Source of the DNA: Eubacteriales bacterium
GTDB taxonomy: Bacteria > Bacillota > Clostridia > Oscillospirales > Oscillospiraceae
Direction: 5' to 3'
Length of the DNA: 64,000 bases
Assembly (NCBI GenBank): GCA_030533415.1
Contig: JAUNJE010000004.1
Coordinates: forward strand, 47,975 to 111,974
Shown here: piece after piece, positions 26,952-35,420 of the stretch
How positions within the stretch are numbered: the first letter of the stretch is position 1
Layout of the letters: every line of letters begins with the position of its first letter
Made by a program: the position numbers and the translations under genes
The notes under the pieces: model-generated
What the model was told of the DNA's origin: nothing
The model's database searches: none
What the model saw: only the letters and a program-made list of their open reading frames with translations

Positions 26952-27842
26952 TCAATAGTGAACGTGTTTCCTGCTGACCAGCAGGTTGATGCAGGTGATG
27001 GTCAGCACGATGGTGAACAGAAGGATGGCGGCGGCAGAGGCATAGGAGGGATAACCGCCGGAGTTGCCGTAGAGCATGTCATAGATGTAGCCCACAATGG
27101 TGTTCATCTCCGCGGAATTCAAGTCGGTGCCGAACAGGGCGACCGCGTCGGAATAGGCCTTAAAAGCGCCGATAAATCCGGTGATGATCAGATAGAACAG
27201 CGTGGGCGAGATCATGGGCAGGGTAATCTTCGTAAAAATACGCAGCTTGGATGTCCCGTCCACCTTTGCGGCATTGTAGTAGGTCTGGTCAACGGACGCC
27301 AGCGCACCGGTCAGAATCAGAATTTTGAAGGGCATGACCACCCACACGGTATAAAAGCACAGCACAAACATCTTGGCCCAGTAAGGCCCCCCGATGAAAT
27401 CCACCGGCCCGGCCCCAAACCAACTCAAGACAAAATTGGCAAGGCCATCGGTGTAGGGCGTCTGTTTGAAGAGGATCATAAAAACCAGGCCCACCGCCAG
27501 AGTATTGGTCACATAGGGCAGGAAATAGACGGTCTGATACAAATCCCGCAGCTTCTGAATGGAGCTTAGCCCCACGGAGATCAGCAGTGCGATTCCCGTG
27601 GACACGGGAACGGTGATGATGACCAGAATAAACGTGTTTTTCAGGGCCTGCAGGAAGTAAGGGTCATGCAGAACATAGGAATAATTGTAAGTACCGACGC
27701 CGAAATAAGTCTGGGAAGCAAAGTTGTACCCCTCTTCAAAGGAGTAGATGAAAACATCGATCAGGGGATACACCAGAAAGAAGCCCAGAAACACGGCGGC
27801 AGGCAGCAGGTACAGCCAGCCTTTGCGATTGTTTTTTTCCAT
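26952..27842 (-). CDS. Sugar ABC transporter permease, MalF/UgpA type
   Basis: 296 residues, six TM segments. The EAA loop reads YYNAAKVDGTSKLRIFTKITLP. Pairs with the MalG-type permease to form the membrane channel. It begins 15 nt after the ATPase stop. Confidence 0.9.
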   Translation of the reverse strand: MEKNNRKGWLYLLPAAVFLGFFLVYPLIDVFIYSFEEGYNFASQTYFGVGTYNYSYVLHDPYFLQALKNTFILVIITVPVSTGIALLISVGLSSIQKLRDLYQTVYFLPYVTNTLAVGLVFMILFKQTPYTDGLANFVLSWFGAGPVDFIGGPYWAKMFVLCFYTVWVVMPFKILILTGALASVDQTYYNAAKVDGTSKLRIFTKITLPMISPTLFYLIITGFIGAFKAYSDAVALFGTDLNSAEMNTIVGYIYDMLYGNSGGYPSYASAAAILLFTIVLTITCINLLVSRKHVHY

Positions 27843-27857
27843 ATGCGTTCTCCCGTA

Positions 27858-28952
27858 TCAGAAGCGGATGCGCGCTTCGGTGTCCTTGCGGAAAAGGAAA
27901 ACCTTATTGGGCTTCAGGTCGAACCGCACCATAGCGGAAGCGGGATCCACCTGGTTTTCCGCGCTGATAATGGAGCGGATGGCAGCGTTTTGGGAATCCG
28001 GATGGGTGGAGATCACGCTGATGTCCCGTCCCATGACCTCCACACCGCTCAGGCGGCAGGTCAGCGCCCCGCTTTCCGACAGAGTAAAACCCTCCGGACG
28101 AACCGCGGCGGTGACGGGCTGGCCGGTCACACCGGGGACCTCCAGTACAGCTTCGCTTCCGATAAACAGCTTTCCGTCCTTTACTTGCCCATCAAATACA
28201 TTGATGGGCGGGGTACCCAGGAATTTGGCGACAAACAGGTTCACGGGGCTGTCGTAGACCTCCTGAGGCTTGCCGATCTGCTGCACCACGCCGTCCTTCA
28301 TGACCACGATCAGGTCAGAGATGGACATGGCCTCCTCCTGGTCATGGGTGACGAAAATGGTGGTGATGCCGGTGGAGCGCTGAATGCGGCGGATCTCCTC
28401 CCGGGTCTGCAGCCGCAGCCGGGCGTCCAGGTTGGACAGAGGCTCGTCCAGCAGCAAAATCCTCGGCATTTTCACCAGCGCCCGGGCAATGGCCACCCGC
28501 TGCTGCTGACCGCCGGAAAGCTCACTGGGCTTGCGGTCCATCAGCGTTTCGATTTGGACAAGCTTGGCCGCATCCAGCGCCATTTGGGCCATCTGGGCCT
28601 TGGTCAGCTTGTCCTTTCCCTTGCGATTTTCCAGGGGAAAGGTAATGTTCTGCTTTACCGTCAAATGGGGATACAGGGCGTAATTCTGGAAAACCAACCC
28701 GACTCCCCGGTTTTCCGCCGGCAGGTCGGTGACATCGTCGTCACCGAAGAAAATACGGCCGCTGGTGGGTTTTTGCAGTCCCGAAAGCAGGTTCAGCGTA
28801 GTGGACTTGCCGCAGCCGGAGGGGCCAAGCAGTCCGATCAGCTGGCCGTCGGGAATCTCAAAGGTGAAGTCATTCACCGCGATCACATCCTGGGGCTGCT
28901 TTTTGTTGCGGCTGGGATATTTTTTTGTCAGATTCTGCAGGGTGACTTTCAT
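27858..28952 (-). CDS. Sugar ABC transporter ATPase, MsmK/UgpC type
   Basis: 364 residues. Walker A GPSGCGKST (about 38-46), Q-loop VFQNYALYPHLTV, signature LSGGQQQR, Walker B ILLLDEPLSNLD, and switch His in FVTHDQEEAM. The C-terminal TOBE domain (from about 240) is typical of sugar importers. First gene of the four-gene operon, directly behind a good promoter. Confidence 0.93.
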   Translation of the reverse strand: MKVTLQNLTKKYPSRNKKQPQDVIAVNDFTFEIPDGQLIGLLGPSGCGKSTTLNLLSGLQKPTSGRIFFGDDDVTDLPAENRGVGLVFQNYALYPHLTVKQNITFPLENRKGKDKLTKAQMAQMALDAAKLVQIETLMDRKPSELSGGQQQRVAIARALVKMPRILLLDEPLSNLDARLRLQTREEIRRIQRSTGITTIFVTHDQEEAMSISDLIVVMKDGVVQQIGKPQEVYDSPVNLFVAKFLGTPPINVFDGQVKDGKLFIGSEAVLEVPGVTGQPVTAAVRPEGFTLSESGALTCRLSGVEVMGRDISVISTHPDSQNAAIRSIISAENQVDPASAMVRFDLKPNKVFLFRKDTEARIRF

Positions 28953-28990
28953 GGAATCACGTTCCTTTCACGAACGGTAATGTTATCCCC

Positions 28991-29019
28991 ATTATATGCC
29001 ATTCGCCGCCAATTTGCAA
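28991..29019 (-). promoter_or_regulatory. Promoter of the sugar ABC operon
   Basis: On the minus strand TTGCAA (29019-29014) and TATAAT (28996-28991), exactly 17 bp apart, 38 nt before the ATPase start. Confidence 0.85.
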
Positions 29020-29085
29020 GAAAGAAACAGGAAGCATCCAAAAAACACTTCCTGTTTTCTCTGCAAAATTCGCAATTTCCCCATC

Positions 29086-29487
29086 CTATGCGCCAATGGA
29101 AAAGCTGCCCTTGTGCCTGTCACCCACAACGCGGACGGTAACCTTTCCCGGCACCTCCACATCAAAGGTCGCTGTTCCGATGTTTTCCTCGTAAAACACC
29201 ACATTTCCACCGGCATCCGTAATTTCAACGGAAATGCTGCCTTCCTCCGTTGCAACGTCGATATGCAGCGTTTCCGGCGGATTTTCCGGATGCAGGGCAT
29301 GTCGCATGGAACCGTCCAGCAGTGTATAGCTTGCAGACCAGCTGCGCCACCCGCTGTGTTCGAAATAGCCGATGCGGATCCCGGAATATGTGGTGCCGAT
29401 TCCCAAGCGGCTGGCCCCAGCGATTAACGCCGCTATTATTACAAAGACAAGAATTGAAAACAAAGTCCGTTTGCGCGTATACCGCAT
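29086..29487 (-). CDS. Small membrane-anchored protein, unknown
   Basis: 133 residues. One N-terminal TM helix (about 9-28), then a beta-sandwich-like extracytoplasmic domain (ISVEITDAGGNVVFYEENIG, 'VPGKVTVRVVGDRHKGSF'). Third gene of the PadR/DUF2812 operon; the ATG at 29487 sits 3 nt from the DUF2812 stop. A longer frame upstream is antisense noise. Confidence 0.65.
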   Translation of the reverse strand: MRYTRKRTLFSILVFVIIAALIAGASRLGIGTTYSGIRIGYFEHSGWRSWSASYTLLDGSMRHALHPENPPETLHIDVATEEGSISVEITDAGGNVVFYEENIGTATFDVEVPGKVTVRVVGDRHKGSFSIGA

Positions 29488-29489
29488 GG

Positions 29490-30077
29490 TTACCACTCCT
29501 TTGTCACCGCCTGTTTTTTCAGCTTTGCCAATTCCGCCTGATACGCGGCCAGGGGAAACAGGGAAAGGATCGCGAAAATCCCCCACACCCAGGCACGCAT
29601 AACGCTCCCGAAAACCACCGACATCCCCAAAAGCCAAAGCCAGGGCTTTCTCAAATTCCGGTAATAGAGCAGTCTGTCCTCATAGGTCGTGTGCAGTTCA
29701 AAGGGCTTTCCGTCCCGCGCCTTTTCCACGATCAGCAGCTCCCGGTCATAGGTAGTGGCCCTGGCCGCCACCCGCCCGCCGGGTTCCGCCCAGGGACGCC
29801 ATTTCACCTTGCCTATGGAATAATCCAGATTGATATTTTTGAAGAATACGCGGTATCCGCAATCCTCCAGAAAGCGGGCGTAGTCCTCCGCCCCTTCTCT
29901 CGACTTTTCCCCTACAAATTCCACCCGGTACTGGTACTGCCCGGGCGCACAGCTTTCAAATCCATACAGCAGTTTCCCTGTCCGAACCAGCCTATACCCA
30001 TTGTCCGCCATCCGGTTCAGCCAATTTTCCTGCAAGGTAAGCAACCCGCCAAAAAATCGGTAACAGTTTTTCTTCAT
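29490..30077 (-). CDS. DUF2812 family membrane protein
   Basis: 195 residues. The N-terminal soluble part contains 'WLNRMADNGYRLVRTGKLLYGF', the hallmark of DUF2812. Two TM helices lie at about 143-175. These proteins are nearly always co-transcribed with a PadR repressor, as here (4-bp overlap). Likely the effector or sensor under PadR control; biochemical role unknown. Confidence 0.85.
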   Translation of the reverse strand: MKKNCYRFFGGLLTLQENWLNRMADNGYRLVRTGKLLYGFESCAPGQYQYRVEFVGEKSREGAEDYARFLEDCGYRVFFKNINLDYSIGKVKWRPWAEPGGRVAARATTYDRELLIVEKARDGKPFELHTTYEDRLLYYRNLRKPWLWLLGMSVVFGSVMRAWVWGIFAILSLFPLAAYQAELAKLKKQAVTKEW

Positions 30078-30397
30078 AAGGTTCCTCCCATAATTTCTGC
30101 CGCAGTATGTGTCAGCTCCCGCAGCCTTGCCAATTCTTTTTCGGCGGCTTCCCTGCCCAGGGGGGTGATTTGGTATTCCTTTTTCCTTCCGCCGCTGGTC
30201 CCAAGCGGGGAAATCCAGCCTTTTTCCTCCAGGGTGTTTAACGCGCCGTAAAGCGTCCCCGCCCCCAAAACCAAACGGCCTCCCGTCCTGTCCGCAACAA
30301 ACTGCATAATGGCATAGCCATGTTTGGGCGCATACAGGGAAAGCAAAATATAAAATGTCACCTCAGTAAGCGCGCCGCCCTTTCCATGATCCCGCAA
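30074..30397 (-). CDS. PadR family transcriptional repressor
   Basis: 107 residues from a TTG start. Winged helix with YGYAIMQ-like 'KHGYAIMQFVADRTGGRL', 'GTLYGALNTLEEKGWI' and GRKKEYQITPLG, all family hallmarks. The TTG at 30397 has AAGGAGG 8 nt upstream and gives the usual RDHGKGGALTE beginning; an ATG 42 nt further upstream lies inside the promoter region. It probably represses its own operon. Confidence 0.88.
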   Translation of the reverse strand: MRDHGKGGALTEVTFYILLSLYAPKHGYAIMQFVADRTGGRLVLGAGTLYGALNTLEEKGWISPLGTSGGRKKEYQITPLGREAAEKELARLRELTHTAAEIMGGTL

Positions 30398-30429
30398 GCT
30401 GTCTGCCTCCTTATTACGTTTACTGTAAT

Positions 30430-30458
30430 AATATATCACTAACCGTAATAGTTGTCAA
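30430..30458 (-). promoter_or_regulatory. Promoter and probable operator of the PadR operon
   Basis: On the minus strand TTGACA (30458-30453) and TATATT (30435-30430), 17 bp apart. TTACTGTAA-type dyad sequence and ATTACG...CGTAAT repeats overlap the -10 and its flank, a good place for PadR binding. Confidence 0.75.
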
Positions 30459-30469
30459 TACTCTTTCTA

Positions 30470-30504
30470 AAAAATACGGTGGGACAGCAAATTGCCGTCC
30501 CACC
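30470..30504 (-). terminator. Terminator of the DtxR-ABC exporter operon
   Basis: An 8-bp perfect stem GGTGGGAC/GTCCCACC (30479-30486 with 30497-30504), then a run of six T on the minus strand (30475-30470), about 80 nt after the DUF454 stop. Confidence 0.75.
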
Positions 30505-30530
30505 GCAAGATATTCTCAAAAGCAATGCGC

Positions 30531-30576
30531 CACAGGCGGTGCCTTCTTTAATAAAAAGGAAACATTTTATAAAGAA
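30531..30576. repeat. Dispersed AT-rich hairpin repeat, copy A
   Basis: Starts with CAGGCGGTGCCTTCTT, followed by an imperfect hairpin with an AAAC loop. The same 16-bp head and hairpin layout occur at 35363-35407. Both copies are just downstream of the last gene of an operon that carries GTTAG-N6-CTAAC operators. Confidence 0.65.
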
Positions 30577-30582
30577 GCAGTA

Positions 30583-30990
30583 TCAGGCCGCCTCATTCCC
30601 GGATTCTTCCCGCTGCTCCTCCGGAATGGTTTTGACCCCGAAAACAAAATAGATCAGGTGGAAAACCCAGACACAGGCCAACACGATCCGCCCCACCGGA
30701 ACACGGTGCATCATGAGAAAGCCGATGGCCATCAACGCCGTCACCGTTGTGATAATGCGGATTTTCGTTTTCCGGGTCATGCCCTTGCCCTGGACGTAGC
30801 TTTCCAGATTGTTCTTGTAAAGCTTGGTCCCAATGAACCAGGTGTGCAGCTTTTCGGAGCTTTTTCCGAAGCAGAACGCCGCCAGCAAAAGGAAGGGAAA
30901 GGTCGGAATAAACGGCAGCACCGCGCCAATGGCGCCAAGCCCCACTCCCAGACAGCCCAAGGTAATGTACACGATTTTCTTGATATTCAT
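30583..30990 (-). CDS. DUF454 (YbaN-like) inner membrane protein
   Basis: 135 residues. Hydrophobic N-terminal hairpin with 'LGAIGAVLPFIPTFPFLLLA', the DUF454 signature, then a middle amphipathic part and two more TM helices. Last gene of the operon that begins with the DtxR-family regulator. Role unknown. Confidence 0.85.
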   Translation of the reverse strand: MNIKKIVYITLGCLGVGLGAIGAVLPFIPTFPFLLLAAFCFGKSSEKLHTWFIGTKLYKNNLESYVQGKGMTRKTKIRIITTVTALMAIGFLMMHRVPVGRIVLACVWVFHLIYFVFGVKTIPEEQREESGNEAA

Positions 30991-31322
30991 TTTGACGCCT
31001 CCAGCCGTTTCTTTTCTTTTTTCGTTTCAATCACATGGCGTACCGCCACGATTGGGTGGTGAAAAATCATCCGGGGACCGGAAAAGCGCATGACCAGGCG
31101 GATTTTTTCCCGCATTTCCGGCTTGTAACAGTGCACCCTGCAGTTGGAGCAAAAGGTTTTTGTCTCCATAAAGGGGCATTTGTCGCTGCGCAGTCTGGCG
31201 TAAGCGTCCAGCGCGGCACAGTCGGGGCAAAGGCTTTTGCCCCCATGGTTCTTCCTGCAATACAGGGCGATCATCTGGGAGACAAGCTCTTTTTCCCGCT
31301 CCCGTTTGGTGGCCGTATCCAT
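30987..31322 (-). CDS. Nitrous-oxide-stimulated-promoter family protein
   Basis: 111 residues with many Cys and His: Y-C-R-K-N-H-G, CPDCAAL, KCPFM, and FCSNCRVHCYKPEMREKI. This Cys pattern marks the family named after nitrous-oxide-stimulated promoters and suggests a metal or cluster site. It overlaps both neighbours by 1-4 bp. In many anaerobes homologues lie in iron-related operons; function is unproven. Confidence 0.8.
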   Translation of the reverse strand: MDTATKREREKELVSQMIALYCRKNHGGKSLCPDCAALDAYARLRSDKCPFMETKTFCSNCRVHCYKPEMREKIRLVMRFSGPRMIFHHPIVAVRHVIETKKEKKRLEASK

Positions 31323-32980
31323 CAGCTCATCCTCCCGTGCTCTACGGAGTAGACCTTATCGGCAATGCGCATGGTGGAAGCCCGGTGGGACACCAGCACC
31401 ACGGCCTTGTCCCGGCACTCCTCCCGCAGAGAGCGCAGGATCACAGCCTCATTCAGGCTGTCCAAGTTGCTGGTGGGTTCATCCAGCAGCAGGAAGGGGG
31501 CGTCATGCAGGAAAGCCCTTGCCAGCCCCAGCCGCTGCCGCTCACCGCCGGACAAGGTATCGCCCAGTTCCCCCACCGGGGTATCATACCCCTGGGGCAG
31601 GGTCAGAATGAAGTCATGGACAGATGCCTTTTTACAGGCGGCCACGATCTCCTCGTCGGTGGCGTCCAGCTTGGCAATGCGCAGGTTGTTGCGGATGCTG
31701 TCATGGAACAGGTGGGTCTGCTGCGTGACGAAGCTCTCCATATCCCGCAGGTTTTTGGTATTGATGTCCCCGACTGCCCGGCCGGACAGGCTGACCCGCC
31801 CGGTCTGCACCTCCCAGAAGCGCATAAACAGCTTCAGCAGGGTGGATTTTCCGCTGCCGCTGCGGCCCACAATCCCCACAATTTTGTTTTGCGGGATCTC
31901 CACGGAAACACCGTCCAGAATGGTTTCCTCCCCGTAGGCAAAGCCCACGTTTTCAGCGGCCGCGCCGGTAAAAGCGGTATCCACCCGGCCGCTTACTTCC
32001 TCCACCGCCGGAGTCTCCTCCAGGATATCCAGCACCCGGTTGCCTGCGGCGAAGGTATTTTGCAGGGTGCTTCCCAAGTTTGCCAGCGCCACCACAGGGC
32101 CGAAGGAGCTCATCAGCGCCACGGTAGGCACCAGCACGCCGTCAAAGCCCACGGCGCCCCGGCGGTACAGCAAAGCGCAGGCAAACAGCATAGCCAGGTC
32201 AAACAACAGAATAATGGTGTTGGTGCAGGCCACGTTCCGACCGGAAGTGCGCTTCATCCGCTCCTCGTCCTTGGCAAGGGCGTCCGTGCGGTCGTTCATC
32301 TGGGCCAGGCGCTTTTCGCCCTGACCGTATTGCTGGGTTTCCGGCAGTCCCCGGAGACTGTCCAGCACAAAGCTGCTCAAATCACCGGATTTCGTGCGAA
32401 ACCGCATACCGTCCTCACCGCTGAGCTTTGAAGTGGCCAGCGGCACCGCCACGCCCACTACCAGATAAGCGGCCAGCGCCAGCAGGCCAAGGCCCACATG
32501 GTAGCGCCCAATGAACAGGCAAAGGATGACACAGAACAGCGTGGCAATGGCAACGGGAGAAATGGTGTGGGCATAAAAAACCTCCAGCAGCTCGATGTCA
32601 GAGGTGATGACGGAGATCAAATCTCCCTTATCTTTGCCCTCCAGCTTAGCCGGGCACAGCCGCCGCAACGACTGAAAGACCTTGTCCCGGATCAGAGCCA
32701 GCAACTTGAAGGCGATAAAGTGGTTGCAGGCCTGTTCGCCGTAGCGCAGCACGGCCCGCAGCAGGGCAAACACCGCCACCCCGGCAAACATGGCCGCCAG
32801 CCCCAAGGGTGTCTCCATTCCCAGCACGTTCAAAACCGCATATCCGCCAAAGATCGTGATAAAGGAGGCGCATAGATGCCCGATCAAGCCCATGGTAATG
32901 GCAAGAATCATATACCCGGTCAATGGCTTCACCAGCCCGATCAAACGGGACATAACGGTAAATCCGCTTCTTCTTTTCAT
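31322..32980 (-). CDS. ABC exporter subunit B (half transporter, CydC-like)
   Basis: 552 residues. Six-TM domain (1-310) and ATPase domain with Walker A GRSGSGKST, signature LSGGERQR, Walker B FLLLDEPTS, D-loop NLDS and switch His in LVSHRAS. Both catalytic residues are present. It overlaps the first exporter gene by 4 bp (ATGA), so the two form a heterodimer. The pairing with a DtxR-family regulator suggests transport of a siderophore, heme or other iron-related small molecule; CydCD-like thiol export is an alternative. Confidence 0.88.
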   Translation of the reverse strand: MKRRSGFTVMSRLIGLVKPLTGYMILAITMGLIGHLCASFITIFGGYAVLNVLGMETPLGLAAMFAGVAVFALLRAVLRYGEQACNHFIAFKLLALIRDKVFQSLRRLCPAKLEGKDKGDLISVITSDIELLEVFYAHTISPVAIATLFCVILCLFIGRYHVGLGLLALAAYLVVGVAVPLATSKLSGEDGMRFRTKSGDLSSFVLDSLRGLPETQQYGQGEKRLAQMNDRTDALAKDEERMKRTSGRNVACTNTIILLFDLAMLFACALLYRRGAVGFDGVLVPTVALMSSFGPVVALANLGSTLQNTFAAGNRVLDILEETPAVEEVSGRVDTAFTGAAAENVGFAYGEETILDGVSVEIPQNKIVGIVGRSGSGKSTLLKLFMRFWEVQTGRVSLSGRAVGDINTKNLRDMESFVTQQTHLFHDSIRNNLRIAKLDATDEEIVAACKKASVHDFILTLPQGYDTPVGELGDTLSGGERQRLGLARAFLHDAPFLLLDEPTSNLDSLNEAVILRSLREECRDKAVVLVSHRASTMRIADKVYSVEHGRMS

Positions 32981-34713
32981 ACCGCGGCCTCCTTTGCGTA
33001 GTTTTCCAGCGCCTGCTGGGCGTTCCAAAGCCTGGCATAGGCGCCGTTTCGGGCCAGCAGCGTTTCATGGTCGCCGCTTTCCGCGATCTGTCCGGCATCC
33101 AGAACATAGATATTGTCCGCCCCGGCCACATTGGCCAGGCGGTGGGAGATCAAAATCACGGTCTTCGTCTTTGCCAGCGCATGGATCTCCTCCATAATAT
33201 CGTTTTCACTCTCCACGTCAATGTTGGAGGTGGCTTCGTCAAAAATATATACCGGACTGTCGTGGAGCAGCGCCCGGGCCAGAGCCAGCCGCTGGCACTG
33301 GCCGCCGGACAGATTGGACGCCTTCTCCGTCAAAACCGTATCCAGCCCCTGTTCACTGCGGAGGAAGTCCGCCAGCTTCACCTGTTCCAGGACCCGCCAC
33401 AGGGCGGCTTCCCCTGCGTCGGGGCAGCCCATCAGCAGGTTGTCCCGGACAGTGCCTTTGAACAGGTAGCTTTGATGGCTGATATAGGTGAAGTTTTCCA
33501 TAAGGCTCTTTTCGGAGATCTCCGTTAAGGAGACACTGCCTACCGTGACGGTGCCGGTATACCCCCGGTTGCGGCCCATAAGGATGGACGCAACGGTGGA
33601 TTTTCCGCAGCCGCTTTCGCCTACAATGGCGGTAAAGCTGCCTCTGGGGAAGCGCAAATCAATGCCCTTCAAAATCTCCCGTTCCGGCTCATAGGCAAAA
33701 TGCAGGTTTTCGCACCGTATGGAACAATCCTCAGGGACCTGCGCCGCATTTTGTTCCGCCTCCGGCAGGTCCAGCAGCCGGAAAATCTTGTCCGACGCCG
33801 CCATGCCGTTCATGGCAATGTGGAAGAAGCTGCCCAGCTGGCGCATGGGGATAAAGAAATCCGCAGCCAGCAGAATAATGGCAAGACAGCCCCCCAGGCC
33901 CACATGGCCCGCCCGGAACTGCGTGGCAGCCATAACAATGCCCGCCGCCGCACCGCCGTAGGCGATAAGGTCCATGATGGTGATGGAGTTAAGCTGCATG
34001 GTCAACACCTTCATGGTAATGCGGCGGAATTTCTCCGATTCCTCGTTCATCTGCTGGTTTTTGAATGCGTCCGCCTGGTAAATTTTCAGTGTGGTCAGTC
34101 CCTGGAGGTTTTCCAGGAAGGTATCTCCCAGCGCCGTATACTGGCCCCAATATTTGCTCAGCAGTTTCTTGGCCCAGGTCTGCACTGCGGCAATGGCAAT
34201 GGGAATCAGCGGCACACACACCAGCAGTACGACAGCCGACGGCACATTCACAAAGCAGAGAACCACAAACAGCGTCAGCGGCGCCAGCATGGCATAGAAA
34301 AACTGGGGCAGGTAAGCGCCGAAATAGGTTTCCAGCTGATCCACGCCTTCCACCGCCACCTGCACCACCTCAGAGGTCTGGACCCGCTCCTTGTAAGCGG
34401 TGCCCAGCCGCAGCAGTTTCCGGTAGATCTGATCCCGCAGGGTCTTTTTGACCGCCTTGCTGGACAAATACCCCATCCGTGCGGAGCCAACATTGCAGGC
34501 AAACCGCACCGCCACCGCCGCAACGGCGATGCCTGCGGTGAACAGCAGGTCATTTGCTGTTCCGGTCCCACGGTACAGCCGTTCCAGCAAACGGCAAATG
34601 GCACCAATCATGGCAATATTGGCCGCCAGGGCGCACCATTGCAGCGCCACATTTCCCGCAATGAATTTTTTGCTTTCCCTGACCGTCCCGATCAGGCGCT
34701 TGTTGATCATCAT
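32977..34713 (-). CDS. ABC exporter subunit A (half transporter, CydD-like)
   Basis: 578 residues. Six-TM domain, then ATPase domain with Walker A GESGCGKST, signature LSGGQCQR, Walker B VYIFDEATS and switch His in LISHRLA. The start at 34713 has GGAGG 11 nt upstream; a longer in-frame extension is rejected. It begins 53 nt after the regulator stop in the same operon. Confidence 0.88.
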   Translation of the reverse strand: MMINKRLIGTVRESKKFIAGNVALQWCALAANIAMIGAICRLLERLYRGTGTANDLLFTAGIAVAAVAVRFACNVGSARMGYLSSKAVKKTLRDQIYRKLLRLGTAYKERVQTSEVVQVAVEGVDQLETYFGAYLPQFFYAMLAPLTLFVVLCFVNVPSAVVLLVCVPLIPIAIAAVQTWAKKLLSKYWGQYTALGDTFLENLQGLTTLKIYQADAFKNQQMNEESEKFRRITMKVLTMQLNSITIMDLIAYGGAAAGIVMAATQFRAGHVGLGGCLAIILLAADFFIPMRQLGSFFHIAMNGMAASDKIFRLLDLPEAEQNAAQVPEDCSIRCENLHFAYEPEREILKGIDLRFPRGSFTAIVGESGCGKSTVASILMGRNRGYTGTVTVGSVSLTEISEKSLMENFTYISHQSYLFKGTVRDNLLMGCPDAGEAALWRVLEQVKLADFLRSEQGLDTVLTEKASNLSGGQCQRLALARALLHDSPVYIFDEATSNIDVESENDIMEEIHALAKTKTVILISHRLANVAGADNIYVLDAGQIAESGDHETLLARNGAYARLWNAQQALENYAKEAAV

Positions 34714-34766
34714 TTTATTTGTATCCTCCGTATAAATGAATGTGTGGGGGCTTGCCGGCCGCCTGT

Positions 34767-35144
34767 TCACATATCCGTTTCCTGTATCCGCTCCAAAACC
34801 CTTTTGATCGCGGCGAAGCTCTCTGGGCCAACAGAATGCTCCATTTCACAGGCATCATGCGCCGCTGTTTCCCGGTCCACGCCCAAACTGACCAAAAGCT
34901 CTTGAAAGGTCTGGTGCCGTTCATAAATTTCTTTCGCAAGCTGAAATCCCGTATCGGTCAGATAAACCAAGCGGCTCTTGTCCATCCATACATATCCTTC
35001 CTGCGCCAAAGCTTTCAGCGCTACAGAGACAGTCGGGCGGGAAACCTTCAGCGATTCGGCAATCGCCGCGCCATGGACGCCGCCTTGACGGGAAAGAAGA
35101 TAGATGGTTTTCAGATAGTCTTCCGTTGATTTTTTTTGCTTCAT
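34767..35144 (-). CDS. DtxR-family iron-type repressor, short form (copy 1)
   Basis: 125 residues. HTH with 'AAIAESLKVSRPTVSVALKAL', then the dimerisation helices and metal site with Cys99, Glu102 and His103 (DACEMEH), the DtxR/IdeR pattern rather than the Glu-type MntR pattern. There is no SH3-like third domain. The ATG at 35144 has GGGAG 8 nt upstream; a TTG at 35150 is too close to it. Two operator copies lie in its own leader, so autoregulation is likely. Confidence 0.88.
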   Translation of the reverse strand: MKQKKSTEDYLKTIYLLSRQGGVHGAAIAESLKVSRPTVSVALKALAQEGYVWMDKSRLVYLTDTGFQLAKEIYERHQTFQELLVSLGVDRETAAHDACEMEHSVGPESFAAIKRVLERIQETDM

Positions 35145-35258
35145 CTGCAAAGCTCCCTTCCTTTGCCTGTAATCGAATATCGCTATAATTGCTTTGGCAT
35201 GCAGAATGCGCCGTCAAAGCGATACCATTCTGAAAAAAATCAAAGGTTTTCTTTCACA

Positions 35259-35280
35259 GCAGTTAGCAGTTTCTAACTGC
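35259..35280. promoter_or_regulatory. DtxR-type operator in the regulator leader
   Basis: GCAGTTAG and CTAACTGC are perfect 8-bp inverted arms separated by 6 nt, so the core is GTTAG-N6-CTAAC. It lies in the transcribed leader, about 115 nt before the ATG. Confidence 0.8.
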
Positions 35281-35306
35281 CACGCAGAAAATCAGCGGCC
35301 GCAAAA

Positions 35307-35322
35307 GTTAGTAGCCGCTAAC
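35307..35322. promoter_or_regulatory. DtxR-type operator at the transcription start
   Basis: GTTAG-TAGCCG-CTAAC, located just after the -10 of the regulator promoter, in the same relative position as the palindrome at 15181-15204. Confidence 0.82.
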
Positions 35323-35328
35323 TCCCAT

Positions 35329-35357
35329 ATCCTAACATGAAAATGCGAAATTGTCAA
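35329..35357 (-). promoter_or_regulatory. Promoter of the DtxR-ABC exporter operon
   Basis: On the minus strand TTGACA (35357-35352) and TAGGAT (35334-35329), 17 bp apart, with two operators directly downstream. Confidence 0.82.
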
Positions 35358-35362
35358 CGCCA

Positions 35363-35407
35363 TCAGGCGGTGCCTTCTTCATAAAAATGAAACATTTTTA
35401 TGAAGAA
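35363..35407. repeat. Dispersed AT-rich hairpin repeat, copy B
   Basis: CAGGCGGTGCCTTCTT followed by a perfect 15-bp hairpin (TTCTTCATAAAAATG and its complement) with a 3-nt loop. Partner of the copy at 30531-30576. It lies immediately after the last gene of the methyltransferase operon and upstream of the DtxR promoter. Confidence 0.7.
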
Positions 35408-35420
35408 ATCGCCGGCGCAC

